DNA of 64,000 bases from Bacteroidia bacterium (GCA_022841465.1 JALHRL010000002.1:1-64000); one strand, 5' to 3'. Shown: positions 16,478 through 24,749, numbered from the stretch's first letter. Notes: generated by a model not told the origin, from the sequence alone. Program-made: numbers and translations.

Positions 16478-17214
16478 TGGAAGAAGATAATTTAGTATTT
16501 GGTATACGCGCTGTTATTGAAGCAATAAATGCCGATAAAACAATTGAAAAAATATTATTGCAAAAAGGTTTATCCAATGAACTGTTTAATCAGTTAAGAG
16601 CTGCACTGCGCGGAAAAGATATTCCCTTTCAATTTGTACCGCCCGAAAAAATTAAAAAAATTACATCTAAAAATCATCAAGGGGTAATTGCTTACTTGGC
16701 TGAAGTAACGTATTACACTACCGAAGATTTACTGCAAGAGGTTTTTGAAAAAGGTAAAACTCCATTTATTTTAATTTTAGACAGAATTACCGATGTGCGC
16801 AATTTTGGAGCAGTTGCACGAAGTGCGGAATGCGCCGGGGTTGATTTTATTATCATTCCGTCTCGCGGCGCGGCACAAATAAATGCAGATGCCATAAAAA
16901 CCAGTGCAGGTGCATTGCATCGAATTAAAGTTTGCCGAGAAGATAATTTAAAAGATACCATTGAATATTTAAAAGAATACAAAATAAAAATTATTGCTTG
17001 TCACGAAAAAACAGATAAACTAATGTACGATGCCGATTTAACGCAGCCCACTGCAATTATTATGGGTAGCGAAGAAAATGGAATAAGTGGTGAGTATTTA
17101 AAGAAAAGCGATGTACAGGTAAAAATTCCTATGGAAGGCAGTATTGCTTCTTTAAATGTATCGGTAGCCACCGGTATAATTTTATTTGAAGCAATTAGAC
17201 AACGATTAAAATAA
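16477..17214 (+). CDS. rlmB: TrmH-family 23S rRNA ribose 2'-O-methyltransferase (RlmB type)
   Basis: RlmB methylates the 2'-OH of G2251 in 23S rRNA using SAM. The 245-residue protein has an N-terminal substrate-binding domain (F-G-I-R-A-V-I-E-A-I) and a C-terminal SpoU trefoil-knot domain with its three motifs: D-R-I-T-D-V-R-N-F-G-A-V-A-R, G-S-E-E-N-G-I-S, and L-N-V-S-V-A-T-G-I-I-L-F-E-A. Assignment to RlmB over other TrmH members rests on length and the N-terminal domain. Confidence 0.92.
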   Translation: MEEDNLVFGIRAVIEAINADKTIEKILLQKGLSNELFNQLRAALRGKDIPFQFVPPEKIKKITSKNHQGVIAYLAEVTYYTTEDLLQEVFEKGKTPFILILDRITDVRNFGAVARSAECAGVDFIIIPSRGAAQINADAIKTSAGALHRIKVCREDNLKDTIEYLKEYKIKIIACHEKTDKLMYDADLTQPTAIIMGSEENGISGEYLKKSDVQVKIPMEGSIASLNVSVATGIILFEAIRQRLK

Positions 17215-17215
17215 T

Positions 17216-18067
17216 TTGGTACAAAGTAAAAATATAGGCATAAAACTTTTAGATTTTTTTATTTACTCTAATCTGTTAATTTCTGTTGCTTGTTTTTTAT
17301 TTACACTACAAACAGCTTTAGCCTTTCATGCATCAGAAACCGCAGCTGCTTTTTTTGGAATCACAAATTTTATTGCCACTTTTTCTTTATATAACCTACA
17401 ACGCATCTATCAGAGTACCAAGCCTTACACCGACCATCGTTTGGCTTGGTATCAACGCAACAAAAAATATTTATTTACTCTTATTTTACTTTTTATTAGT
17501 TTATACTACAGCGTTTTTATTAATAATTATATAGTGTTTAAAAATGGCCTGTTGTTATACCTACCTGCTGTTGCATTAAGTGTAGTTTATTTTTTACCTC
17601 CATTTGCCTTGCGTCGTATGCCCGTTTCAAAAATATTTTTAATTGGCGGCGTTTGGGCTTACACCTCTGTATTTATTCCTTTACTTTATAACGATAGTGT
17701 TTTCTCATTTTCAAATATTGGCCTGCATGAAACGTCTTACATTTTAGCACAGCTTTGTTTTATTGCTGCCATTTGTGTTCCATTTGATATTAGAGATTTT
17801 GAAAATGACCGGCAAAATTCTATTAAAACTTTGCCGGTACAATTTGGTTTGGGTAAATCAAAAACCATTGGTATTGTTGTTTTGCTGACTTATATTTTTC
17901 TTGCGCAAAACACTACACAATTTGCCGTTTTTGGAATTACCGGTTTTTTGGGTATCCTTTTAATTTATTTTTCTTATGAGCACAAACACCGTTATTATTT
18001 TTCGGTATTAGTAGATGGTTTAATAATATTGCAATTTGTGCTTTACATTTTACTTACTCGCAACTAA
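17216..18067 (+). CDS. UbiA-like polytopic membrane protein
   Basis: The 283-residue protein has about eight hydrophobic segments. The loop P-F-D-I-R-D-F-E-N-D (about residue 191) matches the second Asp-rich motif of UbiA prenyltransferases, followed by the family-like K-T-L-P-V-Q-F-G. The first motif is weaker (N-L-Q-R-I-Y-Q instead of N-D-x-x-D), so catalytic activity is uncertain. The start is a TTG, one base after the rlmB stop, with no upstream ATG. The last 18 bases overlap the convergent gene. Confidence 0.7.
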   Translation: MVQSKNIGIKLLDFFIYSNLLISVACFLFTLQTALAFHASETAAAFFGITNFIATFSLYNLQRIYQSTKPYTDHRLAWYQRNKKYLFTLILLFISLYYSVFINNYIVFKNGLLLYLPAVALSVVYFLPPFALRRMPVSKIFLIGGVWAYTSVFIPLLYNDSVFSFSNIGLHETSYILAQLCFIAAICVPFDIRDFENDRQNSIKTLPVQFGLGKSKTIGIVVLLTYIFLAQNTTQFAVFGITGFLGILLIYFSYEHKHRYYFSVLVDGLIILQFVLYILLTRN

Positions 18068-19207
18068 AACACGTTCGTTTTGCAATACCATTCTTTCTAC
18101 CTGAATAAGTTGCTCTAAAGCCATAATGATATTAATATTGTTGATATAATGAAAATCACTATCGTCAAAAAACATTCCGGCATAATCAACTTTAGTAGTT
18201 GCCTTTTGATTGTATGCTTCTAAAATGCTTTTTAATACCTGACTTTCTTTACTAACGGTAGTGTTATTAAATACATCAGAAAACGAATGATCGCCAATAC
18301 TTGCCCCTTCATTTTTTAGTTGATGAATCTCTAAACCGTTTGTTTGTTCTTTTACTATGTGTTGCTTTATGTTTTCACACATTTGTAAAACTTTTTCTGC
18401 TTCAGCATTTAATCCTTTTGAAAGTGAATCGGATTGTTTTTCTTTTAAAAGTGCCCACTCAGCTTGTAATAATTTTTCGTTGCGTAAAAAGTTTGCGGTA
18501 AATTGTTGATCACGTATTTGTGTTCCTTTTGGTGAACGCATTAATGTAAACAATAATCCACAAGCAGAAAGAAGGATGATAGATGAAACAATGGTGTTTA
18601 CTTTTGTTTCAGGGTTTCTGATTCCGGTAAAAAAGTAAAAAGGTAAAAACAAGAGCAACATAACGGCAATAGAACCTTGCATCATAATGTTAGCCCCCGG
18701 CCAATGCATTACTTTAAATAAAATACCCATACTAATTAAGATACCCGACAGAGTGCCTAAACCAATGGTTACTTTATCTTTTGTACTTTGTTTCTCTTTT
18801 ACTTTTAATAAGAACATAAGTGGTAAAAAAACCAAACTTAATATGCCAATGCCCAAAATGAGCATTATACCTGCACCGGGCCAGTGCAAAAACTTAAAGA
18901 TTAAACCCGTTGTAAAAAAGGAAGCAGAAACTGCTCCGCTAATTATCATTGCTTTTTTCATGGTGTAGTAGTTTTTAAAAATTATAAGAGAAATTGTTTC
19001 GTCTTCTATTTCTTTCAATTCGTTTTTAAAAAAAGATTGAACTGTTTTTTGATAGAAGTGCTCGAAGTCTCCATTTTCCTCGAGGTTGTTTTCAATAATA
19101 CAACATACATGATCTAAGAGGTTATACTGCAGGTCCTCAATCGTAACGCCACGTGCACTAATGTCGTTAAGAATAAAATCAATATGCCGATCTTTTATTT
19201 GGTACAT
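18050..19207 (-). CDS. PadR-linked membrane protein with three tandem GldL-motif TM repeats
   Basis: I start this 385-residue protein at the ATG rather than the TTG 12 bases upstream. Residues 1-75 form a helical cytoplasmic domain resembling the HAAS/DUF1700-type domains often encoded beside padR. Six TM segments follow as three repeats. Repeat 1 has F-K-F-L-H-W-P-G (K105, H108) and repeat 2 F-K-V-M-H-W-P-G (K165, H168). Repeat 3 is degenerate, F-T-L-M-R-S-P-K (T221, R224). The K-x-x-H-W-P-G motif is characteristic of GldL, but the TM2 glutamate of GldL is missing. A helical C-terminal region follows. The function is unknown, and envelope sensing is a guess. Confidence 0.75.
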   Translation of the reverse strand: MYQIKDRHIDFILNDISARGVTIEDLQYNLLDHVCCIIENNLEENGDFEHFYQKTVQSFFKNELKEIEDETISLIIFKNYYTMKKAMIISGAVSASFFTTGLIFKFLHWPGAGIMLILGIGILSLVFLPLMFLLKVKEKQSTKDKVTIGLGTLSGILISMGILFKVMHWPGANIMMQGSIAVMLLLFLPFYFFTGIRNPETKVNTIVSSIILLSACGLLFTLMRSPKGTQIRDQQFTANFLRNEKLLQAEWALLKEKQSDSLSKGLNAEAEKVLQMCENIKQHIVKEQTNGLEIHQLKNEGASIGDHSFSDVFNNTTVSKESQVLKSILEAYNQKATTKVDYAGMFFDDSDFHYINNINIIMALEQLIQVERMVLQNERVLVASK

Positions 19208-19248
19208 TTTTAATTTCAATTATTTGAAATAAAAATATTTTCTATTTA

Positions 19249-19590
19249 TTAAATGGTTTTTGGTTCAATATTTAAAAGTGTTTTCATGGTGCTTACAAAA
19301 TCTGCAAACTCACTCACTTTTTCATCACTTAATTTTTTTCCGGTATCACTTAACGAATAATACTTTCGTACACGCTTTCCAATAAATTCAGTTTCTGTTG
19401 TTAACAAACCTTCTGCCTCCAATGCATGAAGAGAAGGGTACAACGCTCCTTCCGTTAACTGAATTTTATTATTGGTTAAATCTTTCACGGTTTGTGTAAT
19501 TTCATAACCATACATTCTTTTGTTTTCTTTTAAAAGTTTAAGAATAATGGTTTTTAATGTTCCTTTTATGAGCTCAGATGAATAAATCAT
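19249..19590 (-). CDS. PadR family transcriptional regulator
   Basis: The 113-residue protein is a winged-helix PadR of the short type. It shows L-K-T-I-I-L-K-L-L at the start, M-Y-G-Y-E-I-T in helix 2, the recognition helix L-T-E-G-A-L-Y-P-S-L-H-A-L-E, and the wing V-R-K-Y-Y-S-L-S-D-T-G. PadRs usually repress their own operon, and the membrane protein downstream (41-base gap) is the likely co-regulated partner. The divergent phosphatase promoter lies in the same 106-base intergenic region and could also be controlled. Confidence 0.93.
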   Translation of the reverse strand: MIYSSELIKGTLKTIILKLLKENKRMYGYEITQTVKDLTNNKIQLTEGALYPSLHALEAEGLLTTETEFIGKRVRKYYSLSDTGKKLSDEKVSEFADFVSTMKTLLNIEPKTI

Positions 19591-19595
19591 GATAA

Positions 19596-19611
19596 TATAT
19601 TGTTTTACTTA
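19596..19611 (+). repeat. Direct repeat flanking the padR -7 box, copy 1
   Basis: The sequence tatattgttttactta recurs as tacattgttttctta at 19621-19635 (one substitution and one deleted base). Position and similarity suggest a regulator-binding site, possibly for PadR. Confidence 0.4.
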
Positions 19612-19614
19612 AGA

Positions 19615-19622
19615 CAAAGATA
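19615..19622 (-). promoter_or_regulatory. Putative -7 box of padR
   Basis: Minus-strand TATCTTTG matches TAnnTTTG, 24 bases before the padR start. The -33 region has no clear TTG. Confidence 0.42.
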
Positions 19623-19635
19623 CATTGTTTTCTTA
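19621..19635 (+). repeat. Direct repeat flanking the padR -7 box, copy 2
   Basis: Second copy, 25 bases (about 2.4 helical turns) from the first. It overlaps the edge of the padR -7 box and lies just before the -33 TTG of the divergent phosphatase promoter, so one bound factor could affect both directions. Confidence 0.4.
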
Positions 19636-19643
19636 TGCATTGG

Positions 19644-19674
19644 TTGATTATTTATAAAATAATTCCTATATTTG
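19644..19674 (+). promoter_or_regulatory. Promoter of the SpoIIE-type phosphatase gene
   Basis: TTG at 19644-19646 and TATATTTG at 19667-19674, separated by 20 bases, fit the Bacteroidota -33/-7 pattern. The -7 box lies 22 bases before the ATG. This is the only promoter in the window where both elements fit well. Confidence 0.55.
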
Positions 19675-19696
19675 ATGTAAATTACTGATTGTGAGT

Positions 19697-21067
19697 ATGA
19701 AAAAAATTGGGAAGTTACTTTTAATTACGGGCATTTTACTAATTGTTCTGGTAATTTTTTTTGAAATAATTAAATTTTCTGCTTTTAAAGATAATGCAAA
19801 GCCCATTTTTATTCTATTCACTCTTGGTGGACTTTTATGTATTAGTTTAAGCATCCCCGCATTTTACTTTAAAAGCGAAAGCAAAAAAGTAAACAGGGTA
19901 ATTTTTATAACAACATTTCTCTGCGCCGTTGTTTTAGCCTTTGCTATATATAGTAAGAAAAACTATTATGCAGGTGCAGCCATTGAATTTATTTTATCAA
20001 TTCTTTTTTTCTCATTTTCTGCATTGCCTCTTATAATTAAAAAAAGGTACGACAAGCGAAAACATCTTTTTTCATGGAAACAACTTGTGTTAAGTTTCTC
20101 TGATATGATTTCTATTGCATTAATTATTCTTTCAGTTTTGTTTAAAATTATGCACTGGCCTGGCGCTAATACAATGCTAACTATTGGAAGTTTTGGATTT
20201 ATTATTACAATGATTTTCTGGAACAGAACATTTAGTAAAGAAGTAATGCTTAGGCATGATGCAGAACAAAAACTGAAACATGCTTTTATGGAACTGGAAG
20301 AAAAAAATAACGAAATTCTTGATTCTATAAATTACGCGCAACGAATTCAAAAAGCTTTATTGGCCAGTGATGGGATATTGAATAAAAATTTACCGGAACA
20401 TTTTGTGTTATTTCATCCGAAAGATATTGTAAGCGGTGATTTTTATTGGGCTTGCGAGGCGCATGGTAAATTTTATTTTATTGTTGCCGATTCTACCGGG
20501 CATGGCGTACCGGGCGCCTTTATGAGTTTGCTGAATATTTCATTTTTAAACGAAGCCATCAACGAAAAAGGAATTGAAAAACCAAATGAAACTTTAGAAC
20601 ACGTTAGAAAGCGCCTGATAGAAAGTTTAGCCATTGAAGGAGTTAGCGAAGGTGGTAACGATGGCATGGATTGTACTTTAATGGTGTTTGATTTTAAAAA
20701 CAATTTGATGGAAGTAAGTTGTGCCAATAATCCACTCATTATTTTACGAAACAATGAGTTTATAGAAATTGTCGAGGATAAAATTCCCGTAGGTAAATCA
20801 GTAAAAAACAATCAAACATTTACAACTCATCAAATTTCACTTCAAAAAAACGATATTTTATTTGCCTTTACCGATGGATTTGCAGACCAGTTTGGCGGAC
20901 CAAAAGGAAAAAAATTAAAGTATAAACAATTATGCAATTCTCTTATAGAAAACAAAGAGCTGCCCATGCAAGTTCAAAAAGAAAATTTACTGGCATTGTT
21001 CTCAGATTGGAAAGGCAAGTTAGAACAAGTAGATGATGTATTGATTGCAGGAATTAAAATTAGCTAA
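19697..21067 (+). CDS. Membrane-bound SpoIIE/PP2C-type protein phosphatase with a GldL-motif TM domain
   Basis: I start at the ATG; a GTG six bases upstream is possible. The 456-residue protein has six or so TM segments in residues 1-175, including F-K-I-M-H-W-P-G (K150, H153) identical in pattern to the neighbouring PadR-linked protein. A coiled-coil linker (about 183-212) leads to a PP2C domain with the SpoIIE metal-site motifs S-G-D-F-Y-W (D248), V-A-D-S-T-G-H-G-V-P-G (D265) and F-T-D-G-F-A-D-Q. Such phosphatases act on anti-anti-sigma-like or other Ser/Thr-phosphorylated proteins. No partner kinase or STAS protein is nearby. Confidence 0.85.
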   Translation: MKKIGKLLLITGILLIVLVIFFEIIKFSAFKDNAKPIFILFTLGGLLCISLSIPAFYFKSESKKVNRVIFITTFLCAVVLAFAIYSKKNYYAGAAIEFILSILFFSFSALPLIIKKRYDKRKHLFSWKQLVLSFSDMISIALIILSVLFKIMHWPGANTMLTIGSFGFIITMIFWNRTFSKEVMLRHDAEQKLKHAFMELEEKNNEILDSINYAQRIQKALLASDGILNKNLPEHFVLFHPKDIVSGDFYWACEAHGKFYFIVADSTGHGVPGAFMSLLNISFLNEAINEKGIEKPNETLEHVRKRLIESLAIEGVSEGGNDGMDCTLMVFDFKNNLMEVSCANNPLIILRNNEFIEIVEDKIPVGKSVKNNQTFTTHQISLQKNDILFAFTDGFADQFGGPKGKKLKYKQLCNSLIENKELPMQVQKENLLALFSDWKGKLEQVDDVLIAGIKIS

Positions 21068-21123
21068 ACGGTACACTTCAAAACTCTTCATTACTTCCTT
21101 ATATGAATACTCAATTATTTCAA

Positions 21124-21131
21124 TAAATTTG
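21124..21131 (+). promoter_or_regulatory. Putative -7 box before the small membrane protein/SPFH pair
   Basis: TAAATTTG matches TAnnTTTG only five bases before the ATG, implying a very short leader. No -33 TTG at normal spacing. Confidence 0.28.
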
Positions 21132-21136
21132 TATAC

Positions 21137-21328
21137 ATGAACACATTTGTTAAACTAACCCTGCTAAGTATTGCAATGATTGCCTTGTTGGGCTTGTATT
21201 TTGAATTTTGCGTTAATCGTCCGCTTAATATTTACATTCAGTATGCCGCTAGTGCTGTAGTTATTATTTTAACTGTTGCATTTGTAGTTTACTTTGTAAA
21301 ACAAATTATTAAAATATTAAATCCCTAA
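21137..21328 (+). CDS. Small two-TM membrane protein upstream of an SPFH gene
   Basis: The 63-residue protein is almost entirely two hydrophobic helices (about 5-24 and 34-57) joined by a short polar turn with a cysteine (F-E-F-C-V-N-R-P). It ends four bases before the SPFH gene, so co-expression is likely. I do not recognise a family; an accessory subunit of the SPFH assembly is an inference from position. Confidence 0.6.
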   Translation: MNTFVKLTLLSIAMIALLGLYFEFCVNRPLNIYIQYAASAVVIILTVAFVVYFVKQIIKILNP

Positions 21329-21332
21329 ACTT

Positions 21333-22253
21333 ATGATTTCAACCTACATTTTTATTGCATTTTTGGTTGTTGCAATAGCAACACTTTTTAGAACGCGAAA
21401 AAACTATAATTTAAAAATAGAATTTGGTAAATGGATTTTAAAACCCATTTTAATTTTAATTATTGGTATTGTTATTAGTTTAATAAACCCCTTTTCTTTA
21501 GAACGTGTTGATGCAGGACATATTGGTTTAAAAGTAAATCTTACCGGCGACGAGCGAGGTGTATCTGATTACACCTACAAAACCGGCTGGGTTGTTTTTA
21601 ATAACTGGACAGAAAAATTATATGAATTCCCCACCTTTCAACAACACATAGATTATAGCATACAAACAGTAATTACCAAAGGTGGTTTTAGTGCAGATAT
21701 TAAACCCTCTTTTAATTATGCATTAGTTGCAAATACAGTTGGCGATATGTTTCAAAATTTACGCCTGCCAATTAAAGAGGTAGAACAAGGTTGGCTTAAA
21801 ACGGCTATTGTAGGCTCGGTAAATGATGTAGCCAATAAATGGGCAGTAGATAGTATTTTTAATCACCGTGAATTGTTTGAATCATCAATCATAATAGAAT
21901 GTAATAAAAGAATTTCAAAGTGGTTTACCGTTAGTCAGCTTCGTACCAACATTACTCCTCCACCGGCCCTGCAATCAGCTATTGAAGCCAAAACAAAAGC
22001 CTTACAAGAAGTTCAGGTAGCAGAAAATCAAAAACAGGTTGCTGTTGCAGAAGCTTTCAGAAAAATTGCAATAGCAAGAGGTGATTCGGCACAAATGGTT
22101 ATTGAGGCTGCGGGTGAGGCAGAGGCAATAAAACGTAAACAACTAACGTTAAGTAATATGTACATTGAATACATGAAGATTCAGAAGTGGGACGGAAAAA
22201 ACCCAACTACTGTTTTAGGAAAAGAAGGAAGTACCATTATTTCAGTTAAATAA
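21333..22253 (+). CDS. SPFH (prohibitin/band 7-like) membrane protein
   Basis: The 306-residue protein has two N-terminal hydrophobic segments (about 3-17 and 36-52). The SPFH domain begins near R-V-D-A-G-H-I-G-L-K and includes F-P-T-F-Q-Q-H-I-D. A long helix rich in Ala, Glu and Lys (about 205-275, V-A-E-A-F-R-K-I-A, A-A-G-E-A-E-A-I-K-R) is typical of the oligomerising stalk. SPFH proteins form large rings that organise membrane domains or bind membrane proteases. No protease gene (HflK/C partner FtsH, NfeD) is adjacent. Confidence 0.85.
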   Translation: MISTYIFIAFLVVAIATLFRTRKNYNLKIEFGKWILKPILILIIGIVISLINPFSLERVDAGHIGLKVNLTGDERGVSDYTYKTGWVVFNNWTEKLYEFPTFQQHIDYSIQTVITKGGFSADIKPSFNYALVANTVGDMFQNLRLPIKEVEQGWLKTAIVGSVNDVANKWAVDSIFNHRELFESSIIIECNKRISKWFTVSQLRTNITPPPALQSAIEAKTKALQEVQVAENQKQVAVAEAFRKIAIARGDSAQMVIEAAGEAEAIKRKQLTLSNMYIEYMKIQKWDGKNPTTVLGKEGSTIISVK

Positions 22254-22276
22254 TAATTCGCACTAACATTAAATAT

Positions 22277-23476
22277 ATGATTCGTAAAATTTTTATACTT
22301 TTTTTGGTTTGTTTTGTGAGCATAGTTTTTTGTCAGGCACCAGCTGCAATTGATAAAAAGAAACTACAAGAGATAAAAAAAGCAACTTACCCTTTAAAAG
22401 ATTTTACTATAAAAGATACCACGTTTTCTGATCTTAAATTTTTAGATAAATTATTAGCTAATAAAAATATTTTTTTAATTTCTGATGGTAGACAAGCAGG
22501 TAGTAATAAAACAGATATAGGAAGAATAATAAAATATTTGCACGAAAAACATGGTTTTGATTTACTAATAGTTGAAAGTGGATTTTACAATACAGAAAAA
22601 ATGTATTCCCAACTTTGCAGAACTCCTAAACAGTACGACACACTATCAAAATACGGACTGGTAAATTTTATCGGTACTTGTAAAGAAAATTATCCCCTAC
22701 TTGAATACATTGCGAATAAAAGTAATTCTAAACACCCACTTAAATTAGCAGGCTTTGATATAAATTTTAATTCCGGAGATTATGCACATAAATATCTACT
22801 GCATGAAATAGATTCAATTTTAGAAGACAGAAAATCTGCAATAGTTAACAGTAATCGCTATAAAAAATTTAAAGTTGGCTTAGATACTTTGTTTTTAGGA
22901 TTAGGTAGAAAATTAAATAAAGAATACAAAGCCTTTTTAGCAAGCTATAGCGATACTTTATTTAATGAATTAAAAGGCCTTGATGATGTTGGCAGTTATT
23001 GGCCATTGATACTTGAAAATTTAAATGCTTACATAAAAACAAATACACCGGGTAAAGAAATTCCAGATGAATTAAGTAAAAACACCCTTATCTTAAAAAA
23101 CTTTAACTGGCTGTTTAATGCCAAATCTAAAAATCAAAAATTTATTGTGTGGGCACCAACAAACCACCTTTGCAAATGCAGTTTTCCGGATTGCAATAAA
23201 ACTACCAACTCTTTAGGCGATTACATTTACAATGTAATGGGAACAGACAAAATATTTTATTTAAACTGTATGAATTACATTACCAATAATACAACAAAAG
23301 GAAATGCAGATGATTTACCTTTTATAATAAATGCAGCCGAAGTTAAACACGGAATTTTAATGTTAAATAAAAAAGAGAAAGTATTAAAAGAATTAGGCGT
23401 AAAAATAAATTATCCCAATTTTTTTGATGCCGTTTTGTATCATGAAAATGTGAATACCTGTAATTGGGTGAGGTAA
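22277..23476 (+). CDS. Exported erythromycin-esterase-like protein with substituted active-site residues
   Basis: The 399-residue protein has a signal peptide (cleavage near V-F-C-Q, residue 20). Residues 60-105 align by eye with the Ere-like hydrolase core: a strand N-I-F-L-I-S-D followed by I-I-K-Y-L-H-E-K-H-G-F-D and V-E-S-G-F-Y. The usual L-G-E-x-x-H-G motif is replaced by I-S-D-G-R-Q-A, so the glutamate and histidine needed for catalysis appear to be D70 and Q73. E100 of the second motif is kept. I suggest an inactive or repurposed relative, not a resistance enzyme. Confidence 0.6.
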   Translation: MIRKIFILFLVCFVSIVFCQAPAAIDKKKLQEIKKATYPLKDFTIKDTTFSDLKFLDKLLANKNIFLISDGRQAGSNKTDIGRIIKYLHEKHGFDLLIVESGFYNTEKMYSQLCRTPKQYDTLSKYGLVNFIGTCKENYPLLEYIANKSNSKHPLKLAGFDINFNSGDYAHKYLLHEIDSILEDRKSAIVNSNRYKKFKVGLDTLFLGLGRKLNKEYKAFLASYSDTLFNELKGLDDVGSYWPLILENLNAYIKTNTPGKEIPDELSKNTLILKNFNWLFNAKSKNQKFIVWAPTNHLCKCSFPDCNKTTNSLGDYIYNVMGTDKIFYLNCMNYITNNTTKGNADDLPFIINAAEVKHGILMLNKKEKVLKELGVKINYPNFFDAVLYHENVNTCNWVR

Positions 23477-23477
23477 T

Positions 23478-24749
23478 TTATTTCATTGCCAATTTAAACA
23501 CCTCAATAGTTCTCTGAATATCGGCATCAGTGTGCGCTTCGTTCACAAAACCAACTTCATATCCGCTAGGCCCAAGATAGACTCCATTCTCTAATAAATG
23601 ATGAAATAAGGATTTAAAATATTTCATGCTATCTGCATCTATATCTTCTGCAGTTTGAATTTTTTCCCTTTTAGTAAATGCAATCCAAAAAATAGAACCT
23701 ACACTAAATAATTTAAAATCGTTTGTTTTAATTTCCGATAATCCTTTTACAAGTGTTTCTGTTTTCTCTGCTAAATCATTATAAAAATTTGGTTTCAAAC
23801 ATTCTGTTAACTGGGCAATACCCGCGCTCATAGCTACCGGGTTACCACTTAAGGTGCCGGCCTGGTATACATTTCCATCCGGACTAATACTTGCCATAAT
23901 TTCTTTACTGGCACCGTAAGCACCAACAGGAAAACCACCGCCAATAATTTTTCCGTAAGTAACAATATCCGGTTTAATATCATAATAACCGGCTGCTCCT
24001 TCAAACCCAACCCTAAATCCGCTTATTACCTCATCAAATAATAAAAGCGTTCCGTTTTTTGTACATATGTCACGTAAAAATTGTAAGTATTCTTTATCCT
24101 GTAACAACAAACCGTTATTTGCCGGAATGGGTTCAATAATTACACAGGCTATTTGATTCATAAACTGTGCAAAGGCTTCTTCTACTGCTTTTGTATTATT
24201 TAAAGAAACCACTATTGTTTCCTGAACAAAACTTTCCGGAACGCCTGCAGATGATGTATTACCAAATGTTACCAAACCTGATCCTGCTTTCACTAAAAGC
24301 GAATCACTATGTCCGTGATAACATCCTTCAAACTTTAAAATTTTATTTCTTCCGGTATATCCGCGTGCTAAACGAATGGCACTCATCACCGCTTCTGTTC
24401 CACTGCTTACAAATCTAATTTTCTCTATGTATTTATTATTTGAAATAATCAATTCCGCTAATTCATTCTCTAAACGTGTTGGTGCTCCAAAAGAAGTTCC
24501 GTTTTGCATTGTTTTTGCAACAGCGTTTAAAACCTTATCGTTTGCATGACCTAATATAAGTGGACCCCAACTGCCACAATAATCAATAAACTCATTGCCA
24601 TCTGCATCCCAAACGTGTGCACCTTTTCCTTTCTCAATAAAAATGGGTGTACCGCCTACACTTCTAAATGCACGTACCGGTGAGTTTACTCCGCCCGGAA
24701 AAAACTTTTTTGCCTTCTCAAATAATTGTATTGATTTTTCGTTCTTCAT
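23478..24749 (-). CDS. hemL: Glutamate-1-semialdehyde 2,1-aminomutase
   Basis: HemL converts glutamate-1-semialdehyde to 5-aminolevulinate for haem synthesis using PLP/PMP. The 423-residue length is typical. It shows the diagnostic F-P-G-G-V-N-S-P-V-R-A-F start, S-S-G-T-E-A-V-M-S-A-I-R, C-Y-H-G-H-S-D, D-E-V-I-S-G-F-R, and the PLP lysine in T-Y-G-K-I-I-G-G-G-F-P. It is a single gene; its stop is one base from the convergent gene upstream. Confidence 0.96.
   Translation of the reverse strand: MKNEKSIQLFEKAKKFFPGGVNSPVRAFRSVGGTPIFIEKGKGAHVWDADGNEFIDYCGSWGPLILGHANDKVLNAVAKTMQNGTSFGAPTRLENELAELIISNNKYIEKIRFVSSGTEAVMSAIRLARGYTGRNKILKFEGCYHGHSDSLLVKAGSGLVTFGNTSSAGVPESFVQETIVVSLNNTKAVEEAFAQFMNQIACVIIEPIPANNGLLLQDKEYLQFLRDICTKNGTLLLFDEVISGFRVGFEGAAGYYDIKPDIVTYGKIIGGGFPVGAYGASKEIMASISPDGNVYQAGTLSGNPVAMSAGIAQLTECLKPNFYNDLAEKTETLVKGLSEIKTNDFKLFSVGSIFWIAFTKREKIQTAEDIDADSMKYFKSLFHHLLENGVYLGPSGYEVGFVNEAHTDADIQRTIEVFKLAMK

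Noticed and set aside
22277-23476. Antibiotic-resistance (macrolide esterase) gene
   Set aside because: The catalytic Glu and His positions of the first motif are replaced, so resistance is not supported.
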